64,000 bases of DNA from Moraxella canis (GCF_002014965.1 NZ_MUXT01000006.1:115054-179053); one strand, 5' to 3'; counted from the stretch's first letter, positions 45,113-55,326 are shown. The notes: generated by a model not told the origin, from the letters alone. Made by a program: numbers and translations.

Positions 45113-46075
45113 ATGACCACCCAAAATTCAGCACTCGCCGCCAGACTCAGTCGCCAAAAGCGACTTGATGGCGCTTTTGTTTGGACAACCAAACTGTCTG
45201 CGCTGCTTGTACTTTTGACTTTAGGCGGTATCATGCTGTCACTAGTCTTTGGTGCAATGCCGAGTATTCGCGAATTTGGTTTGAATTTTTATACCAGCAG
45301 TAACTGGGATCCAGTCGCTGGTCAGTTCGGTGCGTTGGCACCAATTTATGGCACAATCGTCACCTCCATTATCGCGGTCGTGATTGCCGTGCCAGTCAGT
45401 TTTGGTATTGCGGTTTTTTTGACAGAACTTTGCCCAAACTTCCTAAAAAAGCCATTGGGTATCGCCATTGAGCTACTTGCTGGTATTCCATCGATTATCT
45501 ATGGTATGTGGGGTTTATTTGTCTTTGCGCCTTGGTTCGGTGATACCGTGCAGCCATGGCTAATCAATCATTTGGCAGGGCTGCCGATCATCGGTCAGAT
45601 GTTTGTTGGTGCACCTATTGGTATCGGTCTTTTCACGGCAGGTTTGGTACTTGCCATTATGATCATTCCATTCATCGCTGCGACCATGCGCGATGTGTTT
45701 TTGGTGGTGCCTGATTTGCTAAAAGAGTCGGCGTATGGCATGGGTGCGACTACTTGGGAAGTTGTTACTAAAGTTGTGCTGCCTTATACCAAAGCGGGTG
45801 TGGTCGGCGGTCTGATTTTGGGCTTGGGACGAGCGCTTGGTGAGACCATGGCGGTGACTTTCTTGATTGGTAACACCTTTAATATCAATACAAGCCTATT
45901 TACTTCTGGGGTATCGATCACCTCAGCCTTGGCTAACGAATTTGCTGAAGCCTCAAGCGAGATGCACTTATCGTCGCTGCTACACTTAGGTTTGATTCTG
46001 TTTGTGATTAGTTTCATTGTATTATCAGCCTCTAAGCTTATGCTGATGAAGATCGACAAGCGAGCTGGAAAATAA
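45113..46075 (+). CDS. pstC: phosphate ABC transporter permease PstC
   Basis: A 320-aa inner-membrane permease with six membrane helices and the cytoplasmic coupling segment [19 protein letters not shown] followed by [18 protein letters not shown], the EAA-type loop. The long periplasmic stretch with [19 protein letters not shown] is typical of PstC. pstA begins 10 nt downstream. Confidence 0.95.
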   Translation: MTTQNSALAARLSRQKRLDGAFVWTTKLSALLVLLTLGGIMLSLVFGAMPSIREFGLNFYTSSNWDPVAGQFGALAPIYGTIVTSIIAVVIAVPVSFGIAVFLTELCPNFLKKPLGIAIELLAGIPSIIYGMWGLFVFAPWFGDTVQPWLINHLAGLPIIGQMFVGAPIGIGLFTAGLVLAIMIIPFIAATMRDVFLVVPDLLKESAYGMGATTWEVVTKVVLPYTKAGVVGGLILGLGRALGETMAVTFLIGNTFNINTSLFTSGVSITSALANEFAEASSEMHLSSLLHLGLILFVISFIVLSASKLMLMKIDKRAGK

Positions 46076-46085
46076 GGATAATACC

Positions 46086-46958
46086 ATGATTAATGAAAAA
46101 GCAAATTTTGCCAATCGCATCCATATGCCAAAGTATCATCGCCGCCGTGCAGTGAGCCGCTTTGCGATGGGATTGACCGCTGTCGCGATGACTTTTGGTC
46201 TGTTTTGGTTGGCGTGGATTTTGGTGACGTTATTTGCCCAAGGTATCCAAGGCTTGATGTCTATGCCTGTGTTTAGTATGGATACACCACCACCGATGGC
46301 CGAAGGTGGTCTGCGTAACGCCATTGTCGGTTCGATCATGATTTCTTTTGCTGGTCTTGCGGTGGGTACGCCGATTGGGATTTTGACAGGCGTGTACTTA
46401 GCAGAATTTGACCAAGGCGGCTGGCTTGGTCGTGCCACGCGCTTTATGAATGACATTTTGCTGTCAGCGCCTTCTATTGTGATTGGTTTGTTCGTATTTG
46501 CTTTGATGGTTCAAGGTCGTGGATTCTCAGGCTGGGCGGGCGTTGTTGCGTTGGCGGTGATTGTGATTCCTGTGGTGGTGCGTACCACAGAAAGCATGCT
46601 GCTACTTGTGCCCAATAACCTGCGCGAAGCAGGCTATGCGCTAGGCGCACCAAAATATAAATTGGTCAGCCACATTACCCTAAAATCCGCCAAAGCAGGT
46701 GTGATTACAGGCGTGCTGCTTGCTTTTGCTCGTATTGCTGGCGAAACTGCGCCGTTACTATTTACCGCGCTAAATAACCAATACTTTAGCACAGATATGT
46801 CTCAAGCGATGGCAAACTTACCAAATACCATCTATCAGTTTGCGATGAGTCCGTATGACAACTGGCATGCTTTGGCATGGGCAGCGGCGCTACTGATCAC
46901 TTTTGCGGTATTACTGTTAAACATCATCGCTCGTGCTTTATCGTCCAAAGCGCATTAA
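46086..46958 (+). CDS. pstA: phosphate ABC transporter permease PstA
   Basis: A 290-aa second permease of the PstSCAB complex with six helices, the GTPIGILTGVYLAEF segment and the coupling loop PNNLREAGYALGAPKYKLV followed by AFARIAGETAPLLFTA. It is closely linked to pstC and precedes pstB by 68 nt. Confidence 0.95.
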   Translation: MINEKANFANRIHMPKYHRRRAVSRFAMGLTAVAMTFGLFWLAWILVTLFAQGIQGLMSMPVFSMDTPPPMAEGGLRNAIVGSIMISFAGLAVGTPIGILTGVYLAEFDQGGWLGRATRFMNDILLSAPSIVIGLFVFALMVQGRGFSGWAGVVALAVIVIPVVVRTTESMLLLVPNNLREAGYALGAPKYKLVSHITLKSAKAGVITGVLLAFARIAGETAPLLFTALNNQYFSTDMSQAMANLPNTIYQFAMSPYDNWHALAWAAALLITFAVLLLNIIARALSSKAH

Positions 46959-47026
46959 GGGTCAATTGATCTTAGCCAACATAGCCAAAGTGTTTGAACA
47001 CTTGCCAAATATAAGGAAAACTCAAC

Positions 47027-47866
47027 ATGAATACACTTAACCAAAGTCTGAACCCAACCATGAACACAGCGTTTACTGATAGCAATACCGATGACAAAAC
47101 TCTAAGCCAAACTGCCGCCAAAGTACAAGTGCGTAATCTTGACTTTTATTATGGCGATTACAAGGCGCTTAAAAATATCAATTTAGATATTTTGGATAAA
47201 AAGGTCACCGCGTTCATCGGTCCATCAGGCTGTGGTAAATCAACGCTTTTGCGCACGCTAAACCGTATGTATGACCTATACTCAGGTATGCGTGCGACAG
47301 GTGAGATTATCTTGGATAACCAAAATATCTTAGACAGCCGCGTCGATGTTAACTTGCTACGCGCGCGCGTTGGCATGGTGTTTCAAAAGCCAACCCCATT
47401 TGCCATGTCAATTTATGACAATGTGGCGTTTGGTGTGAAGTTATATGAAAATTTATCTAAATCTGAGCTTGATGATCGCGTTGAATGGGCGCTTCAAAAA
47501 TCTGCCCTATGGAATGAAGTCAAAGACAAGCTAAAAAAATCAGGTCTATCATTATCAGGCGGTCAGCAGCAGCGTCTATGTATCGCGCGCAGTGTGGCGA
47601 CGCGCCCTGAAGTGTTGCTACTAGATGAGCCGACATCAGCCCTAGACCCTATCTCAACAGGTGCGATCGAAGAGCTGATCCATGATCTAAAACAAGACTA
47701 TACCATTGCGATCGTAACGCATAACATGCAGCAAGCGGTTCGCTGCTCTGACTTCACCGCTTATATGTATTTGGGTGATATGATTGAGATGGGCGAAACC
47801 AGCCAAATCTTCAACAATCCGCAAAATCAAGCAACGGCAGATTATATCGCTGGTCGTCACGGCTGA
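47027..47866 (+). CDS. pstB: phosphate ABC transporter ATP-binding protein PstB
   Basis: A 279-aa ATPase. Walker A is GPSGCGKST, the signature is [16 protein letters not shown], and Walker B is [13 protein letters not shown], the classic PstB set. The first 30 residues are a non-conserved polar extension. No phoU follows, unlike E. coli pstSCAB-phoU; phoB lies downstream instead. Confidence 0.96.
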   Translation: MNTLNQSLNPTMNTAFTDSNTDDKTLSQTAAKVQVRNLDFYYGDYKALKNINLDILDKKVTAFIGPSGCGKSTLLRTLNRMYDLYSGMRATGEIILDNQNILDSRVDVNLLRARVGMVFQKPTPFAMSIYDNVAFGVKLYENLSKSELDDRVEWALQKSALWNEVKDKLKKSGLSLSGGQQQRLCIARSVATRPEVLLLDEPTSALDPISTGAIEELIHDLKQDYTIAIVTHNMQQAVRCSDFTAYMYLGDMIEMGETSQIFNNPQNQATADYIAGRHG

Positions 47867-47959
47867 TTGATCAAGCAAGAGTCTCTGTCTTGGGCCCAAG
47901 CTTTGGTGGGACGATCAAAGGTGTCGTATTTTGATCAGTCAAAGGGCTTTGGCGGACAG

Positions 47960-47996
47960 CCCAAGGCGTGCTTAGCACTCCTTGGGTTTTATTTTG
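47960..47996 (+). terminator. terminator after pstB
   Basis: CCCAAGGCGTGC and GCACTCCTTGGG pair with one internal mismatch, followed by TTTTATTTT. It separates pst from phoB. Confidence 0.75.
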
Positions 47997-48159
47997 GTCA
48001 ATGTCTTCTTACTTTTATGAATTAATTAAAGTTTGTTAAACGAATTAAGCCATGATTTGTGGCTGTTATCGGACAATATTTATGTTACAATTTAACTCAG
48101 CCCTTACCCAAAAGCCTTATTCAACCTACCCAAAAGCCGTTTTAGGGAGTTCGCCATCA

Positions 48160-48849
48160 ATGAGTGCAAAAATCTTGGTTGTTGAAGATGAGCCTGCCAT
48201 CAATGAGCTGATTGCGGGGACTTTGGATTTGTCGGATTTTGATGTGGTTCAAGCCTATGACACCCAAGGCGCTTATGTGGCTGTGGTCGACGAAAAGCCT
48301 GATTTGATCTTATTGGATTGGATGATGCCACATGGAGAATCAGGGATTGATTTTGCGCGCAGACTCAAGAAAAACCCAACCACCGCTGACATCCCCATCA
48401 TCATGCTCACCGCCAAAGGTGAAGAAGATAATAAAGTGTATGGGCTCGATGCGGGTGCGGATGATTATATCACCAAGCCTTTTAGTACTCGAGAGCTGAT
48501 TAGCCGAGTCAAGGCAGTGCTTCGCCGCACAGGCATCGGCATGGGCAAAGAGCTGATGCAGGCGGGTAATTTATCCATCAACACAGCCAGCCAAAGAGTC
48601 ATGGCAGGCGATGCTGAGATCACCATGAGTAGTACCGAATATCGTCTGCTGTGCTTTTTTGTGACGCACTCAGAGCGTGCCTATACACGCGCTCAGATTC
48701 TAGATGCGGTGTGGGGCGGTAATGTTTATATTGATGAGCGTACGGTGGATGTGCACATTCGTCGTCTGCGTAAGCTGCTGGCACCTTATGGGGCAGATAC
48801 GCTGATTCAAACAGTGCGCGGTACAGGCTATCGGTTCTCGGATAAATAA
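48160..48849 (+). CDS. phoB: phosphate response regulator PhoB
   Basis: A 229-aa OmpR-type regulator, the exact length of E. coli PhoB. The receiver has the acceptor D53 (LILLDWMMP) and Lys in MLTAKGEEDN. The C-terminal winged helix has RAYTRAQILDAVWGGNVYIDERTVDVHIRRLRK. The start at 48160 gives the normal N-terminus and follows AGGGAG; an upstream in-frame ATG at 48052 is not used. It should bind the PHO array before pstS. Confidence 0.96.
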   Translation: MSAKILVVEDEPAINELIAGTLDLSDFDVVQAYDTQGAYVAVVDEKPDLILLDWMMPHGESGIDFARRLKKNPTTADIPIIMLTAKGEEDNKVYGLDAGADDYITKPFSTRELISRVKAVLRRTGIGMGKELMQAGNLSINTASQRVMAGDAEITMSSTEYRLLCFFVTHSERAYTRAQILDAVWGGNVYIDERTVDVHIRRLRKLLAPYGADTLIQTVRGTGYRFSDK

Positions 48850-48851
48850 TC

Positions 48852-49907
48852 ATGAAACACTCTGCTGCCGATTTTGGTTTATTGGTAGAGAATTTGCCTG
48901 ATGGTATCGTGGTCATAGATATGAACCGCTTGGCGATTGAGTACATCAATCCTGCCGCCAAGCGCTTGCTTGGTGTTGCCGCTGATGAGACGCAAGGTCA
49001 GGCCCTGCCAAGCACAGTGTTTGCAAATAGCACGTTTGAGCAGCTTTATGACATCTATAAAGACCCAAGTTTGCCCCACTCGTTTTGCCAAAATCACCCG
49101 ACGATTACAGGCAATGTCCTAAACCTGCGCTTGGTGCGACTGACGGATGATCGCTGCGCTGTCATGGTCAAAGATCATACGCGCATGCAGCAGCTTGAGC
49201 AGATGCGGACAGATTTTGTGGGTAATGTGTCGCATGAGCTGCGTACGCCTTTGACAGTGATTTTGGGCTATCTTGAGAATTTTACACTGACTGATGATGT
49301 TAAGCCTGCGTGGGCGCGTGGGCTCAAACTTATGCGTGAGCAGGCTATCCGTATGAATGACTTAATCAATGATCTGCTCATGCTGTCGCGTCTTGAAAGT
49401 GATGAAACCAAGCCGATGGCTGAAGTCAATATGCCGCGCCTGCTGATGCAAGTATTTGATCAAGCATCTGCCAGTAACCAAGCGGGGCATTTGATTGATA
49501 TTCATCTGGATACCGATAAAAATATTTTGGGGATTGAGGCTTATTTGTACAGTGCGATTATTAATTTGGTTTTAAATGCCATTAAATACACGCCATCGGG
49601 TGGGGCAATTGATATCATCTATGAAGAAGATGGCGGTGATGTTCATCTGTCGGTGACCGATAATGGCATTGGGATTAGTAGTGAGCATCTTGGGCGGCTG
49701 ACTGAGCGATTTTATCGGGTGGACAGTGGGCGTAGCCGTGCTACGGGCGGGACGGGACTTGGGCTTGCCATCGTGAAGCATGTGCTAAATAAGCACAATG
49801 CCCGCCTAGAAATCAGCTCAGAAGAGGGCGTTGGCTCTACCTTTCATATTATTTTTCCCAAAAGTCAAACCATCTCTACACAGACCTTACAAACACAAGC
49901 GATATAA
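48852..49907 (+). CDS. phoR: PhoR-type sensor histidine kinase without membrane segments
   Basis: A 351-aa kinase next to phoB. A PAS domain begins almost at residue 8 (LLVENLPDGIVVIDMNRLAIEYIN), then HisKA with H128 (VGNVSHELRTPL) and the ATPase boxes (VLNAIKYTPSGG, DNGIGI, GGTGLGLAIVKH). E. coli PhoR has N-terminal membrane helices; here none exist and an in-frame TAA at 48843-48845 rules out a longer start. It is probably cytosolic, sensing through a partner such as PstSCAB. Confidence 0.92.
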   Translation: MKHSAADFGLLVENLPDGIVVIDMNRLAIEYINPAAKRLLGVAADETQGQALPSTVFANSTFEQLYDIYKDPSLPHSFCQNHPTITGNVLNLRLVRLTDDRCAVMVKDHTRMQQLEQMRTDFVGNVSHELRTPLTVILGYLENFTLTDDVKPAWARGLKLMREQAIRMNDLINDLLMLSRLESDETKPMAEVNMPRLLMQVFDQASASNQAGHLIDIHLDTDKNILGIEAYLYSAIINLVLNAIKYTPSGGAIDIIYEEDGGDVHLSVTDNGIGISSEHLGRLTERFYRVDSGRSRATGGTGLGLAIVKHVLNKHNARLEISSEEGVGSTFHIIFPKSQTISTQTLQTQAI

Positions 49908-49910
49908 CAG

Positions 49911-51401
49911 ATGCCCCTATCAGATACCGAAAAATTAGCCGCTATCGATATCGGCTCAAACAGTATCCACCTAGCCATCGCCGAGCGCCATGGCGATCAG
50001 CTCAGACGCATCGCTTCGATGAGCGAAAAAGTGCAGTTGGCAATGGGGCTTGATGAGCACAATCACTTATCATCAGCTGTCATCGATCGCGGCATTGAGT
50101 GCTTAGCGCGATTTGCGGGGCGTTTGGGTGATGTGAATAATTCTCGGCTGCGTATCGTGGCGACCAATACACTAAGGCGCGCTGCCAACAGCCAAGAGTT
50201 TATCGCGCGTGCTAATGATATTTTGCCTGTGCAGATCGAGATCATCTCAGGACGCGAAGAGGCGCGGCTGATCTACCTAGGCGTGTCGCACACCTGCCCA
50301 AGTCATAAGCAAAGATTTGTGGTTGATATTGGTGGCGGCTCAACAGAGCTGATTATCGGTAAAAATCTCATCTCCATACTCACCGAAAGTACACAGGTAG
50401 GTGTGGCAGGGTTTACGCAGCAGTTTTTTGGAGATGGTAGCATCAGTGCGCTGTCATTTGAAAAGGCGATTTATGCCGCCCAAAAAGAAATCATCAAGCA
50501 CGGCAACCGCTATAAAAAAACTGGCTTTGATGAGGCAGTGGGATCATCAGGCACCATCAAGACCATTCAACAAGCGATCGCAGGGTTTGGGCTGGGTAAT
50601 GAGATCACTTTGGCAGGCGTCGAGCAATTAAAATCGTCCTTGATTTCTTGTGGTCATATCGATGCCATCGATATGGTGGGTGTCAAGTCGCACCGAAAAG
50701 CCATTTTCCCTGCAGGCGTGGCGATCTTGCTTGCGATCATGCGTGTGTTTGGGATTCGTCTGCTTAGATACTGTGATGGTGCGCTCAGAGAAGGCGTGAT
50801 GTATGACATGTTATCACGCATGGATTTTCATGATGTGCGTGATGATTCGGTGGCGATGCTGATTGATCGATTTGGTGTCGATAAAAAACAAGCCAAACGC
50901 GTCGCCAAGACCGCAGGCGCGCTTTTTAATCAGGTGCATGAGCCTTTGGCTTTGGCGCTAGAAGGTGAGCAGATGCTCAGGCGTGCAGCTTTGTTGCACG
51001 AAGTGGGGCTTGCCATCGGGCATAGCAGCTATCATAAACACTCAAGCTATCTGCTCAGACATGCAGATATGGCAGGGTTTTCGCGTACCGATCAAGAAAA
51101 GCTGTCTTGGCTGGTTCGTTATCATCGCCGCGCCATCAATGGGGATGACTGCGAGCGCATCATCAAAAATGGCGGCGTGGGCTTGGCTTATTTGGCGCTT
51201 TTATTGCGCTTGTCGGTTGTCGCCAATCATGGGCGCTTTGAGATGTCTAAGCATCAGCTAAAACTTGCCATTGACGATAATCACTGGCATGTGACCGTAA
51301 AAATCGATCGCCCCGAACATCAGGCGTGTGTCATTGATATTCAAGATGAAGCACATTGGTTCGCCAAATGGGGCGTGCGTTTGACTGTGTCAAGCAACTG
51401 A
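49911..51401 (+). CDS. ppx: exopolyphosphatase, Ppx/GppA family
   Basis: A 496-aa enzyme that releases phosphate from polyphosphate (or removes phosphate from pppGpp). The actin-like ATPase fold shows AIDIGSNSIHLAI at the start and VVDIGGGSTELIIG in the middle; a helical C-terminal HD-like domain follows, typical of Ppx. It starts 3 nt after phoR, so it belongs to the phosphate operon, which supports the Ppx role. Confidence 0.9.
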   Translation: MPLSDTEKLAAIDIGSNSIHLAIAERHGDQLRRIASMSEKVQLAMGLDEHNHLSSAVIDRGIECLARFAGRLGDVNNSRLRIVATNTLRRAANSQEFIARANDILPVQIEIISGREEARLIYLGVSHTCPSHKQRFVVDIGGGSTELIIGKNLISILTESTQVGVAGFTQQFFGDGSISALSFEKAIYAAQKEIIKHGNRYKKTGFDEAVGSSGTIKTIQQAIAGFGLGNEITLAGVEQLKSSLISCGHIDAIDMVGVKSHRKAIFPAGVAILLAIMRVFGIRLLRYCDGALREGVMYDMLSRMDFHDVRDDSVAMLIDRFGVDKKQAKRVAKTAGALFNQVHEPLALALEGEQMLRRAALLHEVGLAIGHSSYHKHSSYLLRHADMAGFSRTDQEKLSWLVRYHRRAINGDDCERIIKNGGVGLAYLALLLRLSVVANHGRFEMSKHQLKLAIDDNHWHVTVKIDRPEHQACVIDIQDEAHWFAKWGVRLTVSSN

Positions 51402-51495
51402 GAGATAATTTCGGTAAAATTGTACTGTAAATCAGTCAGTTGCCATCAGATTTCATCATTTTGCCAAATTATTGCAAAAATTTTGTAAAAATGGC

Positions 51496-51523
51496 TTGAC
51501 GGCGTATATTTTTGGTGTATAAT
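51496..51523 (+). promoter_or_regulatory. promoter of tRNA-Gly
   Basis: TTGACG (51496-51501), a 16-nt spacer and a perfect TATAAT (51518-51523), about 27 nt before the tRNA. Confidence 0.8.
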
Positions 51524-51550
51524 ACGCACCCATACAGCAAATGCTGATCA

Positions 51551-51626
51551 GCGGGAATAGCTCAGTTGGTAGAGCACAACCTTGCCAAGGTTGGGGTCGC
51601 GAGTTCGAATCTCGTTTCCCGCTCCA
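51551..51626 (+). tRNA. tRNA-Gly (GCC)
   Basis: A 76-nt cloverleaf starting GCGGGAATAGCTCAGTTGGT, anticodon loop TTGCCAA, T-arm GAGTTCGAATCTC and an acceptor ending TTCCCGCTCCA. CCA is encoded. It stands alone with its own promoter and terminator. Confidence 0.96.
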
Positions 51627-51635
51627 AATTTTAAA

Positions 51636-51666
51636 AAGCTCAAATCGAAAGATTTGGGCTTTTTTG
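51636..51666 (+). terminator. terminator after tRNA-Gly
   Basis: AAGCTCAAATC and GATTTGGGCTT pair around a GAAA loop, followed by T5. Confidence 0.82.
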
Positions 51667-51920
51667 TTGTTTAAAATCAAGGGGTTGGCAGCTATTATAT
51701 CTTGTAGATTGGTTCGGGGATTATTAGCCTGCCATGCTAGCCGTTTGTTTTATTAGTGGAAATAAAAACCACCTTATGCCAAAGCAAATACCTATTGAAT
51801 ACGGCTGATTTGGATTGCGCTCAGCCACTTTTTGAGTCTTGATTTCTGATTTGTGTCGTGAGATCATTGTTAGACTAAAGTATGATAATCTGCGATAGGT
51901 TATCTGATTAACCTGCCACT

Positions 51921-52204
51921 ATGCACCTGATAAATATAGGTTTTTATGACGACAGTGATTCTGAAACCTTAACCACAATGATCTTTCTATTTTTATCAGT
52001 TGTGCTAATGATGGATTTGTATTCAACTGCGAAGGCAATGACTCATTTAAAAACACCATTGATCAACTTATTCAGAAAAATATCTTGACTAAAGATAATA
52101 AAGATAACAAACTTATGATCACTCAAGATGATCAGGGCGTGGGCTTAGAAGATAGAATCGTAAAATTAAAAACAACGTTAGAGCATCTGATTGATCGCTA
52201 TTAA
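51921..52204 (+). pseudogene. frameshifted remnant of a small protein gene
   Basis: The 737-nt gap 51627-52363 has no full reading frame, but two overlapping frames look coding. From ATG 51921 one frame gives MHLINIGFYDDSDSETLTT. Another, open from 51965 to TAA at 52202-52204 but lacking a start, contains FVFNCEGNDSFKNTIDQLIQ and ends LKTTLEHLIDRY. Joined by one frameshift they would make a protein of about 94 aa. No family is recognised. The upstream part of the gap shows nothing. Confidence 0.45.
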
Positions 52205-52363
52205 TTAAAATTGGTCAAATCAAGTGAGTGCTGTTAGACTAATTGATATGTTGTATCAATGAAATATCAAACTGGTAAATGCATCATTTGCCCCCATATA
52301 GTGATCAGATGCCCAAAACTGTCAAACAAGATTTTGGCTGAACGATCATAAAAAGAAGGTAAA

Positions 52364-53359
52364 ATGATGACTGATTTATCCATTTTAGATTTATCCCCAT
52401 TTCGTCAGGGCGAAAGCTTCGTTCAGGCGGTGGATAATACCGTAGCACTGGCTCAGCATGCCGAAAAATTAGGACTGAGCCGTTTTTGGATCGCTGAGCA
52501 CCATAATACGCCGTATTTGGCGAGCTCTGCGACCAGTTTGCTCATTCAGCGTGTGCTAGATAGGACGGCGCATATTCGCGTCGGCTCAGGCGGCGTCATG
52601 CTGCCCAATCACTCGCCCTTTGTGGTGGCAGAGTATTATGGGACATTGGCGAGCTTATATCCTGATCGGGTGGATTTGGGGCTTGGGCGCGCGCCGGGTA
52701 CAGATCCTGCGACTGCGCGCGCCATCCGCCGTAATCATGATGATTTTGCGATGAGTTTTCCAAATGATATCAAGGAGCTGCAATTTTATTTTGGTGACGA
52801 GACGGATAATGACAAAGTGCGCGCCTATCCTGCCAAAGGCCTAAAAGTACCGCTTTATATCTTGGGCTCGAGTACCGAAAGCGCGTATTTGGCGGCTCAA
52901 ATGGGCTTGCCATATGCCTTTGCGTCGCACTTTGCACCACGCTTTTTGACGCAGGCGGTGCAGATTTATCGTGAGTATTTTCAGCCATCGGCGGTACTTG
53001 ATGCGCCTAAGGTGATCGTGGGGGTGAATGCGTTTGTTGCAGATACTGATGCCGAAGCGAAGTTGTTAGCCAGTACCAGTTTACAGTTTTTCTTAAATGT
53101 GGTGACAGGTCAGCGCAGTGGTATGAAGCCGCCTGTGACAGACATCGACGCACACATTCCGCCGCACATTGTACAGATGGCTGATAGCATGATGTCATGT
53201 CGCTTGCTTGGTTCGCCCAAGACGGTGGCAAATCAGCTTGAGCAATTACAAAGCCAAGTTCAAGCCGATGAGCTGATGGCAGTCAGCTATATTTATGATG
53301 TCCAAAAACAGCACGATTCTTATGAGATGTTGGCTGATGTGGTCAAAAATTTTAAGTAA
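52364..53359 (+). CDS. luciferase-like flavin monooxygenase family protein
   Basis: A 331-aa protein of the bacterial luciferase superfamily, MsnO8 group. It has LAQHAEKLGLSRFWIAEHHNTP, the GSGGVMLPNHSPFVVAE segment and LASLYPDRVDLGLGRAPGTDP, which is the family core for FMN binding. The substrate is unknown. AAGGT precedes the ATGATG start. It stands alone, with a terminator about 65 nt downstream. Confidence 0.85.
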   Translation: MMTDLSILDLSPFRQGESFVQAVDNTVALAQHAEKLGLSRFWIAEHHNTPYLASSATSLLIQRVLDRTAHIRVGSGGVMLPNHSPFVVAEYYGTLASLYPDRVDLGLGRAPGTDPATARAIRRNHDDFAMSFPNDIKELQFYFGDETDNDKVRAYPAKGLKVPLYILGSSTESAYLAAQMGLPYAFASHFAPRFLTQAVQIYREYFQPSAVLDAPKVIVGVNAFVADTDAEAKLLASTSLQFFLNVVTGQRSGMKPPVTDIDAHIPPHIVQMADSMMSCRLLGSPKTVANQLEQLQSQVQADELMAVSYIYDVQKQHDSYEMLADVVKNFK

Positions 53360-53425
53360 TGATCTGAAATCATTTTATAATATCGTAAATTAAAAGAGAT
53401 GAAACATCAGCAAAACAAGTAGCCA

Positions 53426-53469
53426 AAAAAATAAGCGCCTTCACCTTAAATGAAAGCGCTGATTTTTTT
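53426..53469. terminator. bidirectional terminator between the luciferase-like gene and upp
   Basis: AAGCGCCTTCA and TGAAAGCGCT pair around a 7-nt loop, with an A run before and a T7 run after. It serves both converging genes. Confidence 0.75.
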
Positions 53470-53476
53470 GAACGAC

Positions 53477-54124
53477 TTAGCCAGCCTGCTTGGTGCCAAA
53501 AATCTTATCGCCAGCATCGCCAAGACCTGGGATGATGTAGCCGTCTTCATTGAGATGGCTGTCTAAGGCGGCGGTATAGATTTTGACATCGGGGTGTGCT
53601 TCATTGACCAAGCGTACGCCTTCAGGTGCTGCGACCAGCACCAATGCTTTGATGTTGGTGCAGCCATGTTTTTTGAGCATATCAATGGTGGCGACCATGC
53701 TACCACCTGTTGCCAGCATCGGATCTAAGATCAAGGCAGGGCGACGGTCAATGTCATTGACAAATTTTTCAAAAAACGGCACAGGTTCTAGCGTCGTCTC
53801 ATCGCGCTGAAGTCCAACCATAGAGATTTTGGCGGTAGGTAATAGATCAAGGACGCCATCAAGCATCCCCAAGCCTGCGCGTAAGATGGGTACCACAGTG
53901 ACTGTTTTACCTTTGATTTGCTCGCCAGTGATTTCACCGCACCAGCCTTGCATGCTAAAACTTTCGATCTCAAAATCTCGACTGGCTTCGTACGCCATCA
54001 GTCGCCCAAGCTCATTGGTCAGCGTGCGAAACTTATAAGTGCTGGTTTCTTTTTCGCGCATGAGTGACAGCTTGTGGCGGACAAGGGGATGGTCAATGAC
54101 ATGGATATTTAAAGGAGCGGTCAT
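53477..54124 (-). CDS. upp: uracil phosphoribosyltransferase
   Basis: A 215-aa salvage enzyme that makes UMP from uracil and PRPP. The PRPP loop is [20 protein letters not shown], and the uracil-binding end shows [18 protein letters not shown]. coli Upp has 208 aa. An EIIC-type transporter gene lies upstream on the same strand, 179 nt away; no gene is visible in that gap. Confidence 0.96.
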   Translation of the reverse strand: MTAPLNIHVIDHPLVRHKLSLMREKETSTYKFRTLTNELGRLMAYEASRDFEIESFSMQGWCGEITGEQIKGKTVTVVPILRAGLGMLDGVLDLLPTAKISMVGLQRDETTLEPVPFFEKFVNDIDRRPALILDPMLATGGSMVATIDMLKKHGCTNIKALVLVAAPEGVRLVNEAHPDVKIYTAALDSHLNEDGYIIPGLGDAGDKIFGTKQAG

Positions 54125-54303
54125 AATAGTGCCTTAATTAAGAAGATTTGCCACGATCTAATGATTTGAATGTGTGGCGATGCTGATAATGATACCAATT
54201 TTTTGGCAGAATTGCACTGGCTTTTGACTTGCCAATTTGAGTAAAAGCTACCCACAAAACCCTTAATCCACTTGCCGAAATCTTTGGCGATAGCGCACTT
54301 TGG

Positions 54304-55326
54304 CTATTTATTAAGTAACAGATCGCCTGTTTTAATCCAGCCTTTTTTGTAGCATAGCTTGGCAAATATCCAAGTCAAAATCGCAGGCAAAATGACATGA
54401 AAGCTGATGATAAGCATCCAAGTCATGGGACTGATACCCATGGCATCAAGCGTGCCAATCTGACCGACAAAGCCTGATGTGCCCATGCCTGCCCCTGAAG
54501 GGATATTGGTCATGCCAAACACCGCCGTCGCAAAGGGGGCAAGCACGGCGCCTGATAGGGTGGGCGGTAGCCAGATTTTGGGATTTTTTAGGATGTTAGG
54601 GACCTGAATCATACTGGTGCCAAGCCCACATGCCAGCGCACCACCGATGCCATTATCACGATAGCTCATCACCGCAAAGCCGATCATCTGCGCTGCGCAG
54701 CCGACCGTTGCAGCCCCTGCTGCCAAACCGCCAAGCCCAAGGCTGATGGCGATCGCCGCACTTGAGATGGGTAAAGTCAAAATCAGACCCATCGCAACCG
54801 CCACCACAATGCTCATCACAATCGGTGATAACTCTACCGCCCACATGATAAATTGCCCAAGGCTCACCATCAGCCGATCGATGGCAGGGCTGATAAATCC
54901 TGCCACTGCCATGCCGACGATGAGCGTCGTGGCAGGCGTGACGATGATATCCAAAGGCGTCATGCGATGGACAAATTTTCCAAACTCTGCCCCAATCAGT
55001 GCTGCCACGAATGCCCCAACAGGACCACCCATCGCCGCACCTGCAAAGCCTGTGGTGATCGAGGTGAACAGCACCAGCGGCGGCGCCTTGAGCGCATAAG
55101 CCACACCAGCGCCAATGGCTGCGCCCATTAGGCTTTGTGCTTGCGTGCCGATCTCGACCAGCCAAGGCAGCCCAAGCCAAGTGCCCAAATTTTTGATAAT
55201 CAATCCCAAAATCAGCGACGAAAACAAACCAAGCGCCATAAAGTTCAGGGCGTCGATGCCATAGCGCTGCCAAGAGATGGTAATATTTTGGCGCTCAAGA
55301 TGTGCTTTGAAAGAAAAGTCGGTCAT
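54304..55326 (-). CDS. PTS EIIC-like membrane transporter (orphan)
   Basis: A 340-aa protein with eight to ten membrane helices, rich in Gly and Ala, like the PTS_EIIC_2 family: MGAAIGAGVAYALKAPPLVL, AAMGGPVGAFVAALIGAEFGK and GTSMIQVPNIL. No EIIA, EIIB, HPr or EI gene lies nearby. Members of this type are found alone in many Gram-negatives and may not depend on PTS phosphorylation. Substrate unknown. Confidence 0.8.
   Translation of the reverse strand: MTDFSFKAHLERQNITISWQRYGIDALNFMALGLFSSLILGLIIKNLGTWLGLPWLVEIGTQAQSLMGAAIGAGVAYALKAPPLVLFTSITTGFAGAAMGGPVGAFVAALIGAEFGKFVHRMTPLDIIVTPATTLIVGMAVAGFISPAIDRLMVSLGQFIMWAVELSPIVMSIVVAVAMGLILTLPISSAAIAISLGLGGLAAGAATVGCAAQMIGFAVMSYRDNGIGGALACGLGTSMIQVPNILKNPKIWLPPTLSGAVLAPFATAVFGMTNIPSGAGMGTSGFVGQIGTLDAMGISPMTWMLIISFHVILPAILTWIFAKLCYKKGWIKTGDLLLNK

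Noticed and set aside
51456..51680. 74-aa minus-strand reading frame
   Set aside because: It runs antisense through tRNA-Gly and its promoter and has no family features.
54656..55273. 205-aa minus-strand frame rich in Arg, His and Trp
   Set aside because: It is an alternate frame of the EIIC-like gene, whose own frame shows clear membrane helices and family motifs.
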